This document shows positions 25,141 to 33,829 of a stretch of 64,000 nucleotides of DNA, piece by piece. The notes beneath the pieces were generated by a model that saw nothing but the letters and a program-made list of their open reading frames with translations, was not told the DNA's origin and ran no database searches. The DNA is from CAIXSC01 sp046349855 (GTDB lineage Bacteria > Planctomycetota > Planctomycetia > Pirellulales > Pirellulaceae), in NCBI GenBank assembly GCA_046349855.1, contig JAXMBM010000007.1:62001-126000 (forward strand), written 5' to 3'. The translations under genes were made by a program, and so were the position numbers. Numbering within the stretch: position 1 is the first letter of the stretch; the number at the start of each line of letters is the position of its first letter.

Positions 25141-27198
25141 TTACTTTCCGGCGATCGCCGCCTGGGCCTCGGCCACGATCCGTTCGACGGTGATGCCGAA
25201 GTGCTTGTACAGCGTGCCTGCGGGGGCCGAGGCGCCGAAGGAGGACATGCCGACGAACCGCCCGCGCGGTCCCAGGTACTTGTCCCACCCCATCCGCAAA
25301 CCTGCCTCCACCGCCACGCGGGCCGTCACCGCGGGCGGGAGCACCTGATCGCGATAGGCCTGATCCTGTTCGTCGAACAGTTCCCAACTCGGCATGCTCA
25401 CCAGCCGCACGCGGACGCCGGCGGCGGCCAGCTGTTCGTAGGCGGTGACGCACAGCGAGACTTCGCTGCCGGTGCCGATCAGGATGACGTCGGGCGTTCC
25501 GGCGGTCGCGTCGGCCAGGATGTAGCCACCGCGGGCGGTACCCGCGGCCGGCGCGAATTTGGTGCGGTCCAGCGTGGGAACATTCTGGCGACTCAACACC
25601 AGTGCGGCGGGGCGGCGCTGCAGTCCGAGGACCGTACGGTATGCCTCGGCCACTTCATTGGCATCTCCCGGCCGCAGGACGATCAGCCCCGGAATCGCCC
25701 GGCATGCCGCCAGGTGTTCGACCGGCTGATGTGTGGGACCGTCTTCTCCCAGGCCGATGGAATCGTGGGTGAAGATGTAGAGCACCGGGAGCCGCATCAG
25801 GCTGCTGAGCCGCACCGAGGGGCGCACGTAGTCGCTGAACACGAAGAACGTGGCCCCGTAAGGCCGGAGCCCGGACAGCGCCAGTCCGTTGCAGATCGAC
25901 CCCATGGCGTGTTCGCGAATGCCGAAATGCAGGTTCCGGCCGCCGTAGTTGTCGTGGCCAAAGTGACCCGCGTCCGGGAATTCGAGCATCGTCATGGTCG
26001 AAGGCGCCAGGTCGGCCGAGCCTCCGATCAGCCAGGGGAACTTGGGACCGACGGCGTTGAGCACCTTGCCGGACGAGACGCGCGTGGCCAACCCCTTGGC
26101 GTCCGTGGGAAACACCGGGATCGCATCCTGCCACCCTGCCGGCTGCTCCCCCGACCAGATCCGCTTCAGTTCGGCCGCCAGCTCCGGATAGCTCTGTGCA
26201 TAGTCGGCGAACTTGGCGTCCCACTCGGACCGCAGCCGAGCTCCGCGGGCTCCAATCCCGGCGGCAAAATCGGCTCGGGCTTCCTCCGGCACCAGGAAAG
26301 GCTGATCCTCGGGCCAGCCATAGGCCCGCTTCGTCAGCTTCACCTCGTCCTCGCCCAAAGGAGCTCCGTGGGCCGCGTGCGAGTTGGCTTTGTTCGGCGA
26401 ACCGAAGCCGATGATGCTGCGGAGCACGATGAGCGTCGGTTTGTCGGGGGTCTCGCGGAAGACGTTGAGCGCGTGCTGGATCTGCTCCTGGTCGTTGGCG
26501 TCGTCCACCGTGACGGTGTTCCAGCCCAGCCCCTCGAAGCGCTGCGCCACGTTCTCGCTGAACGCCAGCTCGGTCTCCCCTTCGATCGTGATCTTGTTGT
26601 CGTCGTAGATCCAGCAGAGATTGCCCAGCCGGAGATGACCGGCCACCGACGCGGCTTCGCAGGCCACGCCTTCCATGATGTCGCCGTCGCTGCACAGAGC
26701 GTAGACGTCGTACCCGAAGAGCTCAAAACCCGGGCGGTTGTAGCGGGCCGACAGCCACTGAGCTGCCATGGCCATCCCCACGCTGTTGCCGACGCCCTGT
26801 CCCAGGGGACCGGTGGTCGTTTCGATCCCCGCCGCCTCGCCGTACTCGGGGTGACCCGCACAGGGGCTGTGCAGCTGGCGGAAGTTGCGCAGATCTTCCA
26901 GCCGCACCGCCGGTTCCGACGTCACGTGGCCGGCATGGTCCACCTGGCGAACGCCAGCCAGATGGAGAGTGGAATAGAGGAGCATCGAAGCATGGCCGCA
27001 CGACAGCACAAAGCGATCGCGAGCGGGCCAGAGCGGCTGAGCGGGGTCGTACCGCAAAGCCCGATTCCACAGGGCGTAGGTCACCGGCGCAAGCGCCATC
27101 GGGGTACCCGGGTGGCCGCTGTTCGCCTTCTGCACTCCGTCCATCGAAAGGGTACGGATCGTATTGATCGACAGCTCTTCCCGGCTGGGGGACGACAT
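25141..27198 (-). CDS. tkt: transketolase (685 aa)
   Basis: This TPP-dependent enzyme of the non-oxidative pentose phosphate pathway transfers two-carbon ketol units between sugar phosphates. The start ATG 27198 (MSSPSREELSINTIRTLSMD) matches the family N-terminus. Conserved blocks are KANSGHPGTPMALAP, GHASMLLYSTLHL, GPLGQGVGNSVGMAMA, the TPP-binding CSDGDIMEGVACEAASVAGHL, and the pyrimidine domain (HDSIGLGEDGPTHQPVEHLA). The C-terminal domain GTGSEVSLCVTAYEQL is also complete. Only a weak AGGA precedes the start. It is the first gene of the minus-strand run towards pLGIC, and diverges from the sigma factor gene. Confidence 0.96.
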   Translation of the reverse strand: MSSPSREELSINTIRTLSMDGVQKANSGHPGTPMALAPVTYALWNRALRYDPAQPLWPARDRFVLSCGHASMLLYSTLHLAGVRQVDHAGHVTSEPAVRLEDLRNFRQLHSPCAGHPEYGEAAGIETTTGPLGQGVGNSVGMAMAAQWLSARYNRPGFELFGYDVYALCSDGDIMEGVACEAASVAGHLRLGNLCWIYDDNKITIEGETELAFSENVAQRFEGLGWNTVTVDDANDQEQIQHALNVFRETPDKPTLIVLRSIIGFGSPNKANSHAAHGAPLGEDEVKLTKRAYGWPEDQPFLVPEEARADFAAGIGARGARLRSEWDAKFADYAQSYPELAAELKRIWSGEQPAGWQDAIPVFPTDAKGLATRVSSGKVLNAVGPKFPWLIGGSADLAPSTMTMLEFPDAGHFGHDNYGGRNLHFGIREHAMGSICNGLALSGLRPYGATFFVFSDYVRPSVRLSSLMRLPVLYIFTHDSIGLGEDGPTHQPVEHLAACRAIPGLIVLRPGDANEVAEAYRTVLGLQRRPAALVLSRQNVPTLDRTKFAPAAGTARGGYILADATAGTPDVILIGTGSEVSLCVTAYEQLAAAGVRVRLVSMPSWELFDEQDQAYRDQVLPPAVTARVAVEAGLRMGWDKYLGPRGRFVGMSSFGASAPAGTLYKHFGITVERIVAEAQAAIAGK

Positions 27199-27424
27199 CG
27201 GCGGCAATCCTGACTCAATGCATGGGATCGGAGGGTCCAAACGTGATTTTGGCGGGCCATCCTACGCTAGTTGCCGCGGGAAAAAAAGCGGCCCGCTCCC
27301 GCTCCCCCCCGTTGCCTCTGGACTTCCCCGGAACGGACGCTAAATTGACGCGCCCAGTGGGGCGCTTGGGCAGTCGTTGCGTCGTTTCAGGGATGGCGAC
27401 CGGCAACGTGGCAGGAGAGCCGTC

Positions 27425-28027
27425 ATGAAAGCGCTGGAGTCCGCCAGCTGGTCGGAATCACAGTTTGCCCGTTTTCTTGCGTGTCTGGTCCGCGGTGAAG
27501 ACTCCGCCGTGCGGCGGTTCGTCAACGTGTTCGGACCGCTGGTCCGTCGGGCCGTCCGCCGCCACCTCGACCCACGCCTCCGTGCCCGCTTCGATTCGGC
27601 CGACTTTGTCCAGGGTGTCTGGGCATCGGTGTTCCGCCGGCCCACCTGCCTGGAACGGCTGAAACATGCCGGCGAGGCCCGGCAGTTCCTCGCCCGGGTC
27701 GCGCGCAACAAGGTGCTCGATGCGGCCCGCCGGGCCGTCCTGGCACAGAAACGCGACGTCCGCGTCGAATGCGACCTGGAAAACTTGGCCGGTACTCCCC
27801 ACACCAGCCCCGATTTCGCCGATCAACGCCAGGCTCGGCCGTCCGAACTGGCCCGGGCCCACGAAGAATGGCGCCGACTGGTCGCCAGCCAGCCCTCCCG
27901 CTTCCGCGAAATCCCCGTCCTCCGCTGCCTGGGAAACACCTTCGAGGAAATCGCCTCCACCATGGGGCTGCACGAGCGCACCGTGCGGCGCGTGATGGCT
28001 CGGCTGGCCGCGAGCCTCGACCAGTAG
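27425..28027 (+). CDS. RNA polymerase sigma factor, ECF-like (200 aa)
   Basis: ATG 27425 follows AGGAGA with a good spacer. Region 2 is visible as RFVNVFGPLVRRAVRRHLDPRLRARFDSADFVQGVWASVFRRP, followed by FLARVARNKVLDAARR (region 2.4-like). The region 4 helix-turn-helix is RCLGNTFEEIASTMGLHERTVRRVMARLAASL. This is the planctomycete-enriched ECF sigma class, often paired with Ser/Thr kinases or large anti-sigma proteins. No such partner is adjacent here, which makes its regulation unclear. It has a divergent promoter region with tkt and converges on the esterase at 28162. Confidence 0.88.
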   Translation: MKALESASWSESQFARFLACLVRGEDSAVRRFVNVFGPLVRRAVRRHLDPRLRARFDSADFVQGVWASVFRRPTCLERLKHAGEARQFLARVARNKVLDAARRAVLAQKRDVRVECDLENLAGTPHTSPDFADQRQARPSELARAHEEWRRLVASQPSRFREIPVLRCLGNTFEEIASTMGLHERTVRRVMARLAASLDQ

Positions 28028-28100
28028 CAACCCCCCGCAGTAACCCCGCCGTTCGCTCCGCCCGCCGCCCGGCGCCCGGCGCCGGGGGCTCGACCGATCA

Positions 28101-28132
28101 GGCACCCCTGCCACCTGGCACCCCTGCCACCT
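28101..28132. repeat. two tandem copies of a 16-bp unit between convergent genes
   Basis: GGCACCCCTGCCACCT occurs twice in a row and shares the GCCACCT core with the low-complexity region at 50.4-50.7 kb. A 12-bp palindrome, CCCGGCGCCGGG, lies just before it at 28075-28086. Together they occupy the space where bidirectional termination would be expected, but there is no T-run. Confidence 0.6.
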
Positions 28133-28161
28133 GGTGCTCGTCCGGTCCGGCGCCCGCGTCG

Positions 28162-29106
28162 TCAGTTGCTTTGTTTTTCCGAGCGGGCGTGCTCCTGCCA
28201 GTCGCGGTACAGCCACCGCAGCGCTTCGGGGAGCAGCACGCCACCGTGCTTGCCGTTGTGGCCGCCGTCCCCCATCACGAAGCGGAAATCGTACCCGGTG
28301 GCACGGAGGGCGGCTTCCATCTGGCGATTGGCCAGCGGCCAGTTGCCGAAGAGGTTATCGAGGTCGTTTTCTCCCTCCTGCAGGAACGCGCGCAGCGGCT
28401 TCTTGGGTGTCTTGCGGACCAATCCGGGATAGGCGTAGCCACCGCGAATGTTGGTGAAACTGCCGACGTGGCTCAGTACGCGGCGGAATGACTCGGGACG
28501 CTCCCAGGCCACGGTCCAGGCACAGATTCCGCCCGAACTGATCCCCCCGACGCCCCGCAGTTCGGGATTGTTCGTCAGTCGGGCCGTCTTTTCGACTTGC
28601 GGCAACAGTTCCTCCAGCAGGAACCGGGCGTACTGGTCCCCCAGGCTGTCGTACTCGAAACTTCGATTGCTGCGCGGTTTGCCACCGGGCACGGCGGGCG
28701 GCAGAACCCCAGGATTGACGAACACGCAGACCAGCGGCGGCAACTCCCCCTTGGCGATCAGGTTGTCGCAGACGATCGGCACGCGGAACGAACCGTCCTC
28801 CTTCATGTAGGACTGGCCGTCCTGGAAAACCATGCAGGCGGCCGGCTGTTGGGGATCGTGGCCCGCCGGGACATAGATCCAATAGTCGCGTTCGGTGCCG
28901 GGAAAGATCTGACTGGCGATCTTGTGGGCGGTGATGGTGCCGCGGGGGACCCCCTCCTGGCGCTGGGAATCGGGTCCGAGCACATAGTCGTCGGCGGCGG
29001 GGAGCGGTGCCGCCAGCAACACCCCCAGGGCGGTCAGCCCCAGGCAGACGCGGGCCAGCCGCGCCCGCAACGCGGACGGGCACGAGGCGGAGCAGGTAGC
29101 AGACAT
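28162..29106 (-). CDS. secreted esterase, enterochelin-esterase/EstA-like alpha/beta hydrolase (314 aa)
   Basis: ATG 29106 has GGAG with a 7-nt spacer. A signal peptide (ARLARVCLGLTALGVLLAAPLPAADD) precedes a D-type alpha/beta hydrolase of the Fes/esterase-D family. Visible pieces are DYWIYVPAGHDPQQPAACMVFQDGQSYM, LPPLVCVFVNPG, and the Ser elbow GVGGISSGGICAWTVA (G-I-S-S-G). Late residues give LQEGENDLDNLFGNWPLANRQM, with the likely Asp, and FRFVMGDGGHNGKHGG, with the likely His. Planctomycetes encode many copies, often near sugar-ester degradation genes. The substrate is unknown and no iron-siderophore genes are adjacent. Confidence 0.85.
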   Translation of the reverse strand: MSATCSASCPSALRARLARVCLGLTALGVLLAAPLPAADDYVLGPDSQRQEGVPRGTITAHKIASQIFPGTERDYWIYVPAGHDPQQPAACMVFQDGQSYMKEDGSFRVPIVCDNLIAKGELPPLVCVFVNPGVLPPAVPGGKPRSNRSFEYDSLGDQYARFLLEELLPQVEKTARLTNNPELRGVGGISSGGICAWTVAWERPESFRRVLSHVGSFTNIRGGYAYPGLVRKTPKKPLRAFLQEGENDLDNLFGNWPLANRQMEAALRATGYDFRFVMGDGGHNGKHGGVLLPEALRWLYRDWQEHARSEKQSN

Positions 29107-29125
29107 GGGGGGACTCCGAAGCGGC

Positions 29126-29155
29126 TTGTCATTCCGAAAGGATATCTGGTACTCT
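29126..29155 (+). promoter_or_regulatory. candidate sigma70-type promoter for the 29-residue peptide/protease operon
   Basis: TTGTCA (29126-29131) and TACTCT (29150-29155) are separated by 18 bp and lie 51 bp upstream of the GTG at 29207. The -10 hexamer is only a moderate match, so this is tentative. Confidence 0.35.
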
Positions 29156-29206
29156 GGGCAATTCGCCGTGTGAGCATCTTAATCATTGCAGAGCGGAGTA
29201 TGTGCT

Positions 29207-29296
29207 GTGGGAGTTAAGAAGACGGGCAAAGGTCGTCGAAAGCTGGGACGCAAGAAGCGCCGCATGCGAGCTCGGATCCGGCACCGGAAGAAGTGA
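29207..29296 (+). CDS. 29-residue basic ribosomal-type peptide (bS22/mS38, AURKAIP1/COX24-like)
   Basis: GTG 29207 is preceded by GGAG (29195-29198) with an ideal 8-nt spacer. The peptide starts GVKKTGKGRRKLGRKKRR and ends MRARIRHRKK. It resembles the C-terminal basic helix of mitochondrial mS38 (AURKAIP1/COX24) and the small bS22-type ribosomal proteins. In those structures such helices thread into the small subunit near the decoding centre. Well over half of the residues are Lys or Arg. The stop TGA overlaps an in-frame GTG of the next gene (GTGA), implying coupled translation with the site-2 protease family protein. It is too short for routine gene callers, but the ribosome binding site, overlap and motif together make it convincing. 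Confidence 0.75.
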   Translation: MGVKKTGKGRRKLGRKKRRMRARIRHRKK

Positions 29297-30381
29297 TCGA
29301 GGGCATGAACGAGCCGGCTGGCTGTCCGCCAACCCCATCCGCCCCTCCGCCCCCCGGGGACCGCGCGGCGTCCCCGCCGGACCCCGCGGACATCCTCGAG
29401 GCGGAATTCGTCGGGCAGCCCTCCGAGGAGAGCTGGGATCTCCCGAGCCGCTCGCAGCCCGTTGCCCGTCCTCGGCGGCGCGCCCTGCCGCTGTTCCTGT
29501 TCGGCCTCACCTGCCTGTCCGTTTTCTGGGCGGGCGTGTGGCGCTGGTCACCGGCCGGGACCTTCGAGTTCCTGATCGGCACTTTCCTGGGTACCCCGGA
29601 ACTGGGCGAAGATTGGGGCTTGCGCCTGCGCCGTCTGATCCTGCATAACGGCGCCGACGCCGGAATCTACATGGTGGCCCTGCTGGGCATCCTCCTGACC
29701 CACGAAATGGGTCACTTCCTGATGTCGTTGCGCTACCGAGTGCCGGCCAGCTGGCCATTCTTCCTGCCGCTGCCGATTTCTCCCATCGGGACGCTCGGGG
29801 CCGTCATCGGGATGGATGGCCGACAGGCCGACCGGCGACAGATTTTCGACATCGGGCTGGCCGGTCCGCTCGCCGGACTCGCCGTGGCCGTGCCCGTACT
29901 GTGGATGGGTGTCAGTCAGCTCGACCTGACCATCGCTCCCAGCGGTCCCTATGCCATCGACCTGCCGTTGGCCCTGCGGTGGATTGTCGCGGCGCGGCAA
30001 CCCGCCGGGACCGATTTCCAGGGCACGCTGGCCCACAGTCAGCTCAATTCCTGGTTCATGGCCGGATGGGTCGGGTTGCTGGTCACCGGGCTCAACATGC
30101 TCCCCGTCAGCCAGCTCGACGGCGGCCATGTGATCTACGGTCTGTTCGGCCGTCGTTCACGCTGGCTGGCCCGCGCGTTCCTGGCGACCGCCATCATCTT
30201 CATCATCTGGACGCGTCTCTATTCCTGGAGCTTGATGCTGGTGCTCATCCTGCTCATCGGACCCGACCATCCACCCACGCGCGACGACACCGTCCCCTTG
30301 GGCTGGTTCCGAACATTGGTGGGCTGGCTGTCGCTGGCCATTCCCATTCTCTGTTTTCCCCCCCGCGTGTTCGCGGATTAA
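29293..30381 (+). CDS. site-2 protease (M50) family membrane protein (362 aa)
   Basis: GTG 29293 overlaps the stop of the ribosomal peptide. ATG 29305 is an alternative with no better ribosome binding site. A Pro-rich acidic cytoplasmic head of about 70 residues precedes at least six membrane segments. The zinc metalloprotease signature is complete: LLTHEMGHFLMSLRY (HExxH) and NMLPVSQLDGGHVIY (the NxxPxxxLDGG motif supplying the third ligand). A substrate-region motif is also present: PFFLPLPISPIGTLGAVIGMDG. Such proteins cleave transmembrane helices and often release anti-sigma factors, but no PDZ domain is present and the target is unknown. Its coupling to a ribosomal peptide is unexplained. 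Confidence 0.88.
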   Translation: MIEGMNEPAGCPPTPSAPPPPGDRAASPPDPADILEAEFVGQPSEESWDLPSRSQPVARPRRRALPLFLFGLTCLSVFWAGVWRWSPAGTFEFLIGTFLGTPELGEDWGLRLRRLILHNGADAGIYMVALLGILLTHEMGHFLMSLRYRVPASWPFFLPLPISPIGTLGAVIGMDGRQADRRQIFDIGLAGPLAGLAVAVPVLWMGVSQLDLTIAPSGPYAIDLPLALRWIVAARQPAGTDFQGTLAHSQLNSWFMAGWVGLLVTGLNMLPVSQLDGGHVIYGLFGRRSRWLARAFLATAIIFIIWTRLYSWSLMLVLILLIGPDHPPTRDDTVPLGWFRTLVGWLSLAIPILCFPPRVFAD

Positions 30382-30436
30382 GCGGGAGCAGGTGGCACGA
30401 ACAGGCGGCGGGATTTGAGCCGGGGAGCGAGACAGC

Positions 30437-32059
30437 ATGCGAGGCGATGCCGAGTGCGACGTGATCGTGATCGGTGGCGGTCACAATGGGTTGATCACCG
30501 CGGCCTACCTGGCGCTGGGAGGCCGCCGAGTCGTCGTGGTCGAACGGCGCGAGGTCCTGGGAGGATGCTGCGTCACCGAATCTCCCTGGCCGGGCTATCG
30601 AGTAAACACGGCGGCAGACACCGTCAGTCTCCTGTCACCGGAGATTGTGCGTGAGTTGAAACTCCAGCAGTACGGCCTGCAGTTCCTGCCGCGCTCGTCT
30701 TCCTGGTTCACTCCGCTGCTCGATGGCCGGTCCCTCCTGTTGCCATCGGACGTTCGTCGAGCCAGTCGTGCGCTGGCCGCTTTCAGCCTGCGGGATGCCG
30801 CAGCCTATCCGCAGTTTGTTGCCTGGCTGGAACGCGTCGCGCAGGCCCTTCGACCGCTGTTTGCCGACACAGCGCCCGACCCGGCCGCCCTGGCCCAGGG
30901 GCGCCGCCGCCTGGGGATGGCCAAGCGCTTCCGCGACCAGTCGCGGCAACGTGACTGGAACCGTGTGTGCGAGGACCTGGGTGAACAGTTCCCAGAGGCC
31001 CTGGAACTGCTGACCGGTTCCCTCCGTTCGCTGTTGCGACGGTGGTTCGAGTCGGAAGCACTGCGAGCGACGCTGGCCGCCGAGGCGCTGCATGGCGTAT
31101 TCCAGTCGGCCTACGCTCCGGGGACGGCCTGGGGACTGGTCCGCGCGGCGCTCGGCCAGACCGCTGGAACTCGGGGAGGGCGGTGTCTGGTGCGCGGAGG
31201 CATGGGGCAGATCGCGACTTCGCTGGCACAGGCCTGCGCGGACTTGCGTGTGGAGGTGCGGACGGGGGCCGAAGTCAAACGGATCCTCGTGCATCAGGGG
31301 CGGGTTCGCGGCGTCGCCCTCGCTTCCGGCGAAGTACTCAGCGCTCCCGTCGTGGCTTCGAGTCTCGATGCGCGGTGGACCTGCGAGCGGCTGCTGACGC
31401 CTCAGGAACTGCCGGCCGAGTTCGTCTCCGCCGTGCGGCGGATCGAATATGGATCGGCCTGTGCCAAGATCAATCTGGCGCTGGGTGAACTGCCTCGTTT
31501 CCGTGGCTCTTCCACGGCCGAGCTGGCCCCGCACCATCAGGCCACGATGCTCCTCGGACCCACGCTGGAACAGCGCGAGCGGGCCTACGACGATGCCAAG
31601 TATGGCTGGCCCAGCACCGAGCCGATTCTGGAAATGACGCTGCCGACCAGCCTGGACGACTCGCTGGCTCCGCCCGGCAAGCACGTGCTGTCGATCTTCG
31701 TCCAGTACGCGCCCCTCGAGCTGGCCGAGGGGCGGCATTGGGATGAGATCAAGGAAGATTTCGCCGACCGCTGCCTCGCAGTCGTCGCGCGCTACGCACC
31801 TAACGTCCCGTCCGCCGTGGAAGCTCGCCAGGTCCTCAGCCCACTCGACCTGGAACGCGAGTTCCGCCTCAGCGGCGGCGACATTCATCACGGAGCGCTG
31901 TTGCCGCAGCAGCTGTATTCGCTGCGGCCCGTCGCCGGCTGGGCCGATCATCATACGCCCGTGACCGGCCTGTTCCTCTGCGGAGCCGCCACGCATCCCG
32001 GCGGGGGCGTGTGGGGCCAGTGCGGGCGGAACGCCGCGACCGAGATTCTCCGCGCCTGA
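30437..32059 (+). CDS. FAD-dependent phytoene-dehydrogenase-like oxidoreductase (540 aa)
   Basis: ATG 30437 follows GGGGAG. The N-terminal dinucleotide fold DVIVIGGGHNGLITAAYLALGG, then RRVVVVERREVLGGCCVTE, matches the CrtI/PYROXD2 group. A long helical and beta substrate domain follows (GTAWGLVRAALGQTAGTRGGRCLVRGGMGQIATSLAQACADL). The C-terminal FAD motif is GLFLCGAATHPGGGVWGQCGRNAATEIL. PYROXD2-type members in bacteria are common and poorly assigned. With no carotenoid genes nearby, a pigment role cannot be claimed. It lies 55 bp after the protease gene and is probably in the same transcript. Confidence 0.88.
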   Translation: MRGDAECDVIVIGGGHNGLITAAYLALGGRRVVVVERREVLGGCCVTESPWPGYRVNTAADTVSLLSPEIVRELKLQQYGLQFLPRSSSWFTPLLDGRSLLLPSDVRRASRALAAFSLRDAAAYPQFVAWLERVAQALRPLFADTAPDPAALAQGRRRLGMAKRFRDQSRQRDWNRVCEDLGEQFPEALELLTGSLRSLLRRWFESEALRATLAAEALHGVFQSAYAPGTAWGLVRAALGQTAGTRGGRCLVRGGMGQIATSLAQACADLRVEVRTGAEVKRILVHQGRVRGVALASGEVLSAPVVASSLDARWTCERLLTPQELPAEFVSAVRRIEYGSACAKINLALGELPRFRGSSTAELAPHHQATMLLGPTLEQRERAYDDAKYGWPSTEPILEMTLPTSLDDSLAPPGKHVLSIFVQYAPLELAEGRHWDEIKEDFADRCLAVVARYAPNVPSAVEARQVLSPLDLEREFRLSGGDIHHGALLPQQLYSLRPVAGWADHHTPVTGLFLCGAATHPGGGVWGQCGRNAATEILRA

Positions 32060-32110
32060 AAGCAACCCCAGGACATACACGGCTCGGTGCAACTCCGTGC
32101 CCGGCTCCCG

Positions 32111-32170
32111 GGAAGACCCTCGGAAAGACACGCGGTAAGACCCTCGGTAAGATCCTCGGTAAGACCCACT
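32111..32170. repeat. five tandem 12-bp repeats upstream of the APC permease
   Basis: Units close to GTAAGACCCTCG run head to tail from 32111 to 32170, with one to three changes in the outer copies. The array sits between the oxidoreductase stop and the permease start, within the permease's upstream region, so it could affect its expression. Confidence 0.85.
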
Positions 32171-32264
32171 GTGAGGCCTGCGGCACGGCTGCTGTGCTAT
32201 GATGCCGCAGCGCCGGCGGCGTCCCGGTTGCCTCGGCCCCGGTCCCCCTCTCACGGTCGATCCC

Positions 32265-33767
32265 ATGTCGGAACCTCCCAAACTGCTCCGCGTGCTGGGG
32301 CCCGTCGGGGCCACGGCCATCGTTGTGGGAGCGGTCATCGGCGCGGGGGTGTTCTTCAAAGCCAACATCATTGCCCGCTCCGTCGGGCGCCTCGATCTGG
32401 TCGTCCTCGTCTGGATCGTCTGCGGCGTGGTCAGTCTGTGCGGTGCCTTGGCGCTGGCCGAGCTGGCCGCCGCCATTCCTCATGCCGGCGGTCAGTACGT
32501 GTACCTGCGGCGAGCCTACGGACCGCTGGCCGGCTTTCTCTGGGGCTGGACGGAATTCTGGGTCCTGCGTACCGGTTCCGTCGCGGCACTCGCCGTGACC
32601 TTCGCCACGGCCTTTCGCCATTCGATCGCCGAAGAACTGCTGGCCGCCGGCTGGCTGCACGCCTCGTCGGCAGATGCCACCACGTGGGAACTGGCCGGCT
32701 GGCAGATCTCGGCCGCCGGTTTCGATCGCCTCGTCGCCATCACCGCCATCGCGGCGCTGACGCTGATCAACATTGTCGGAGCGCGGTGGGGTGGCTGGGT
32801 GCAGAACATCACCACGGTCCTCAAGGCGGGCACGCTCGTGGCCCTCATGGTCCTGCCTTTCGTGACAGGTACGGCCGATCCGAGTCACTGGGGATCGACC
32901 CTCACGCGGCCGGCCGAGCTGGGAGCGATCGCTGGATTTGTCGCCGCCATGACGGCCGCCTTCTGGGCCTACGACGGCTGGAACAACCTGTCGCTGGTGG
33001 GCGAGGAAGTTCGCGAACCGCAGCGCAATGTGCCCCTCGCGATGGGACTCGGCATGTTCATCCTCATCGCCCTCTACCTGGGCGCGGCGCTGGCGTATCA
33101 CATCGTGTTGTCGATGGACGAGATCGCTGGCAGCCAGTTCGTGGCGGCCACCGCCTGCGAGCGGATCCTCGGTTCGCACGGAGCGGCGATCGCCTCCGCT
33201 GCCGTGATGGTGTCAACCTTCGGCGCCTTGAACGCCAACCTGCTCTGTGGTCCGCGAGTCATCTTTGCCATGGCGCGCGACCGCCTGGTCTTCGCGCCAC
33301 TTGGTCGAGTCCACGGGCGGTATCACACGCCCCACTTCGCGATCCTGGCCGAAAGCGTCTGGTCCGTGGTGCTGATCCTGGCCTCCGACCTGTCGCGGCA
33401 GGTGACCGTTCCCCAGGCGCTCGACGAGTTCCCGGCGTGGCTGGCCCGCCCCCTCCGCCTGTCGCTCGAACAGATGGCGACCAAGGCGACGTTCGACGTG
33501 CTGACCGATTTCGTGATCTTCGGCAGCTTCATCTTTTACGTGCTGTCGGTCGCCGCCGTATTCGTGCTGCGCTGGCGGGAGCCCGACATGCCGCGACCGT
33601 ACCGCACCTGGGGCTATCCCTTTCTGCCGCTCGGCTTCGTGGTCGTGTCGACCGGATTCCTGGTGATCATGCTGGTGACCAGTCCCGTCGAGTCGCTCGC
33701 CGGCCTCGTGTTTCTCGGCGGCGGCGCCGTAGCCTACGCGGTCAGCCGTCGGCAGCGCGTCGACTGA
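32265..33767 (+). CDS. APC-superfamily amino acid permease (500 aa)
   Basis: The start ATG 32265 (MSEPPKLLRVLGPVGATAIVVGAVIGAGVFFKANII) gives the canonical first helix with the GxGIF-type unwound motif (here GAVIGAGVFF). About twelve hydrophobic segments follow. Typical blocks include GGQYVYLRRAYGPLAGFLWGWTEFWVLRTG and AAMTAAFWAYDGWNNLSLVGEEVREPQRNVPLAM, both characteristic of the LAT/APC family. The protein is an inner-membrane secondary transporter for amino acids or polyamines; the substrate cannot be read. It stands alone, convergent with the kinase gene at 33830. Confidence 0.9.
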   Translation: MSEPPKLLRVLGPVGATAIVVGAVIGAGVFFKANIIARSVGRLDLVVLVWIVCGVVSLCGALALAELAAAIPHAGGQYVYLRRAYGPLAGFLWGWTEFWVLRTGSVAALAVTFATAFRHSIAEELLAAGWLHASSADATTWELAGWQISAAGFDRLVAITAIAALTLINIVGARWGGWVQNITTVLKAGTLVALMVLPFVTGTADPSHWGSTLTRPAELGAIAGFVAAMTAAFWAYDGWNNLSLVGEEVREPQRNVPLAMGLGMFILIALYLGAALAYHIVLSMDEIAGSQFVAATACERILGSHGAAIASAAVMVSTFGALNANLLCGPRVIFAMARDRLVFAPLGRVHGRYHTPHFAILAESVWSVVLILASDLSRQVTVPQALDEFPAWLARPLRLSLEQMATKATFDVLTDFVIFGSFIFYVLSVAAVFVLRWREPDMPRPYRTWGYPFLPLGFVVVSTGFLVIMLVTSPVESLAGLVFLGGGAVAYAVSRRQRVD

Positions 33768-33829
33768 CGCTTCGCAGTCACGCTCGTCGACCCGATTCGC
33801 ACCTGTTGCGACCGGCGCGCGGCCGGGTT

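Noticed and set aside
24634..27213. 859-codon plus-strand frame opposite tkt
   Set aside because: It is antisense to transketolase and the small secreted protein, with shadow composition.
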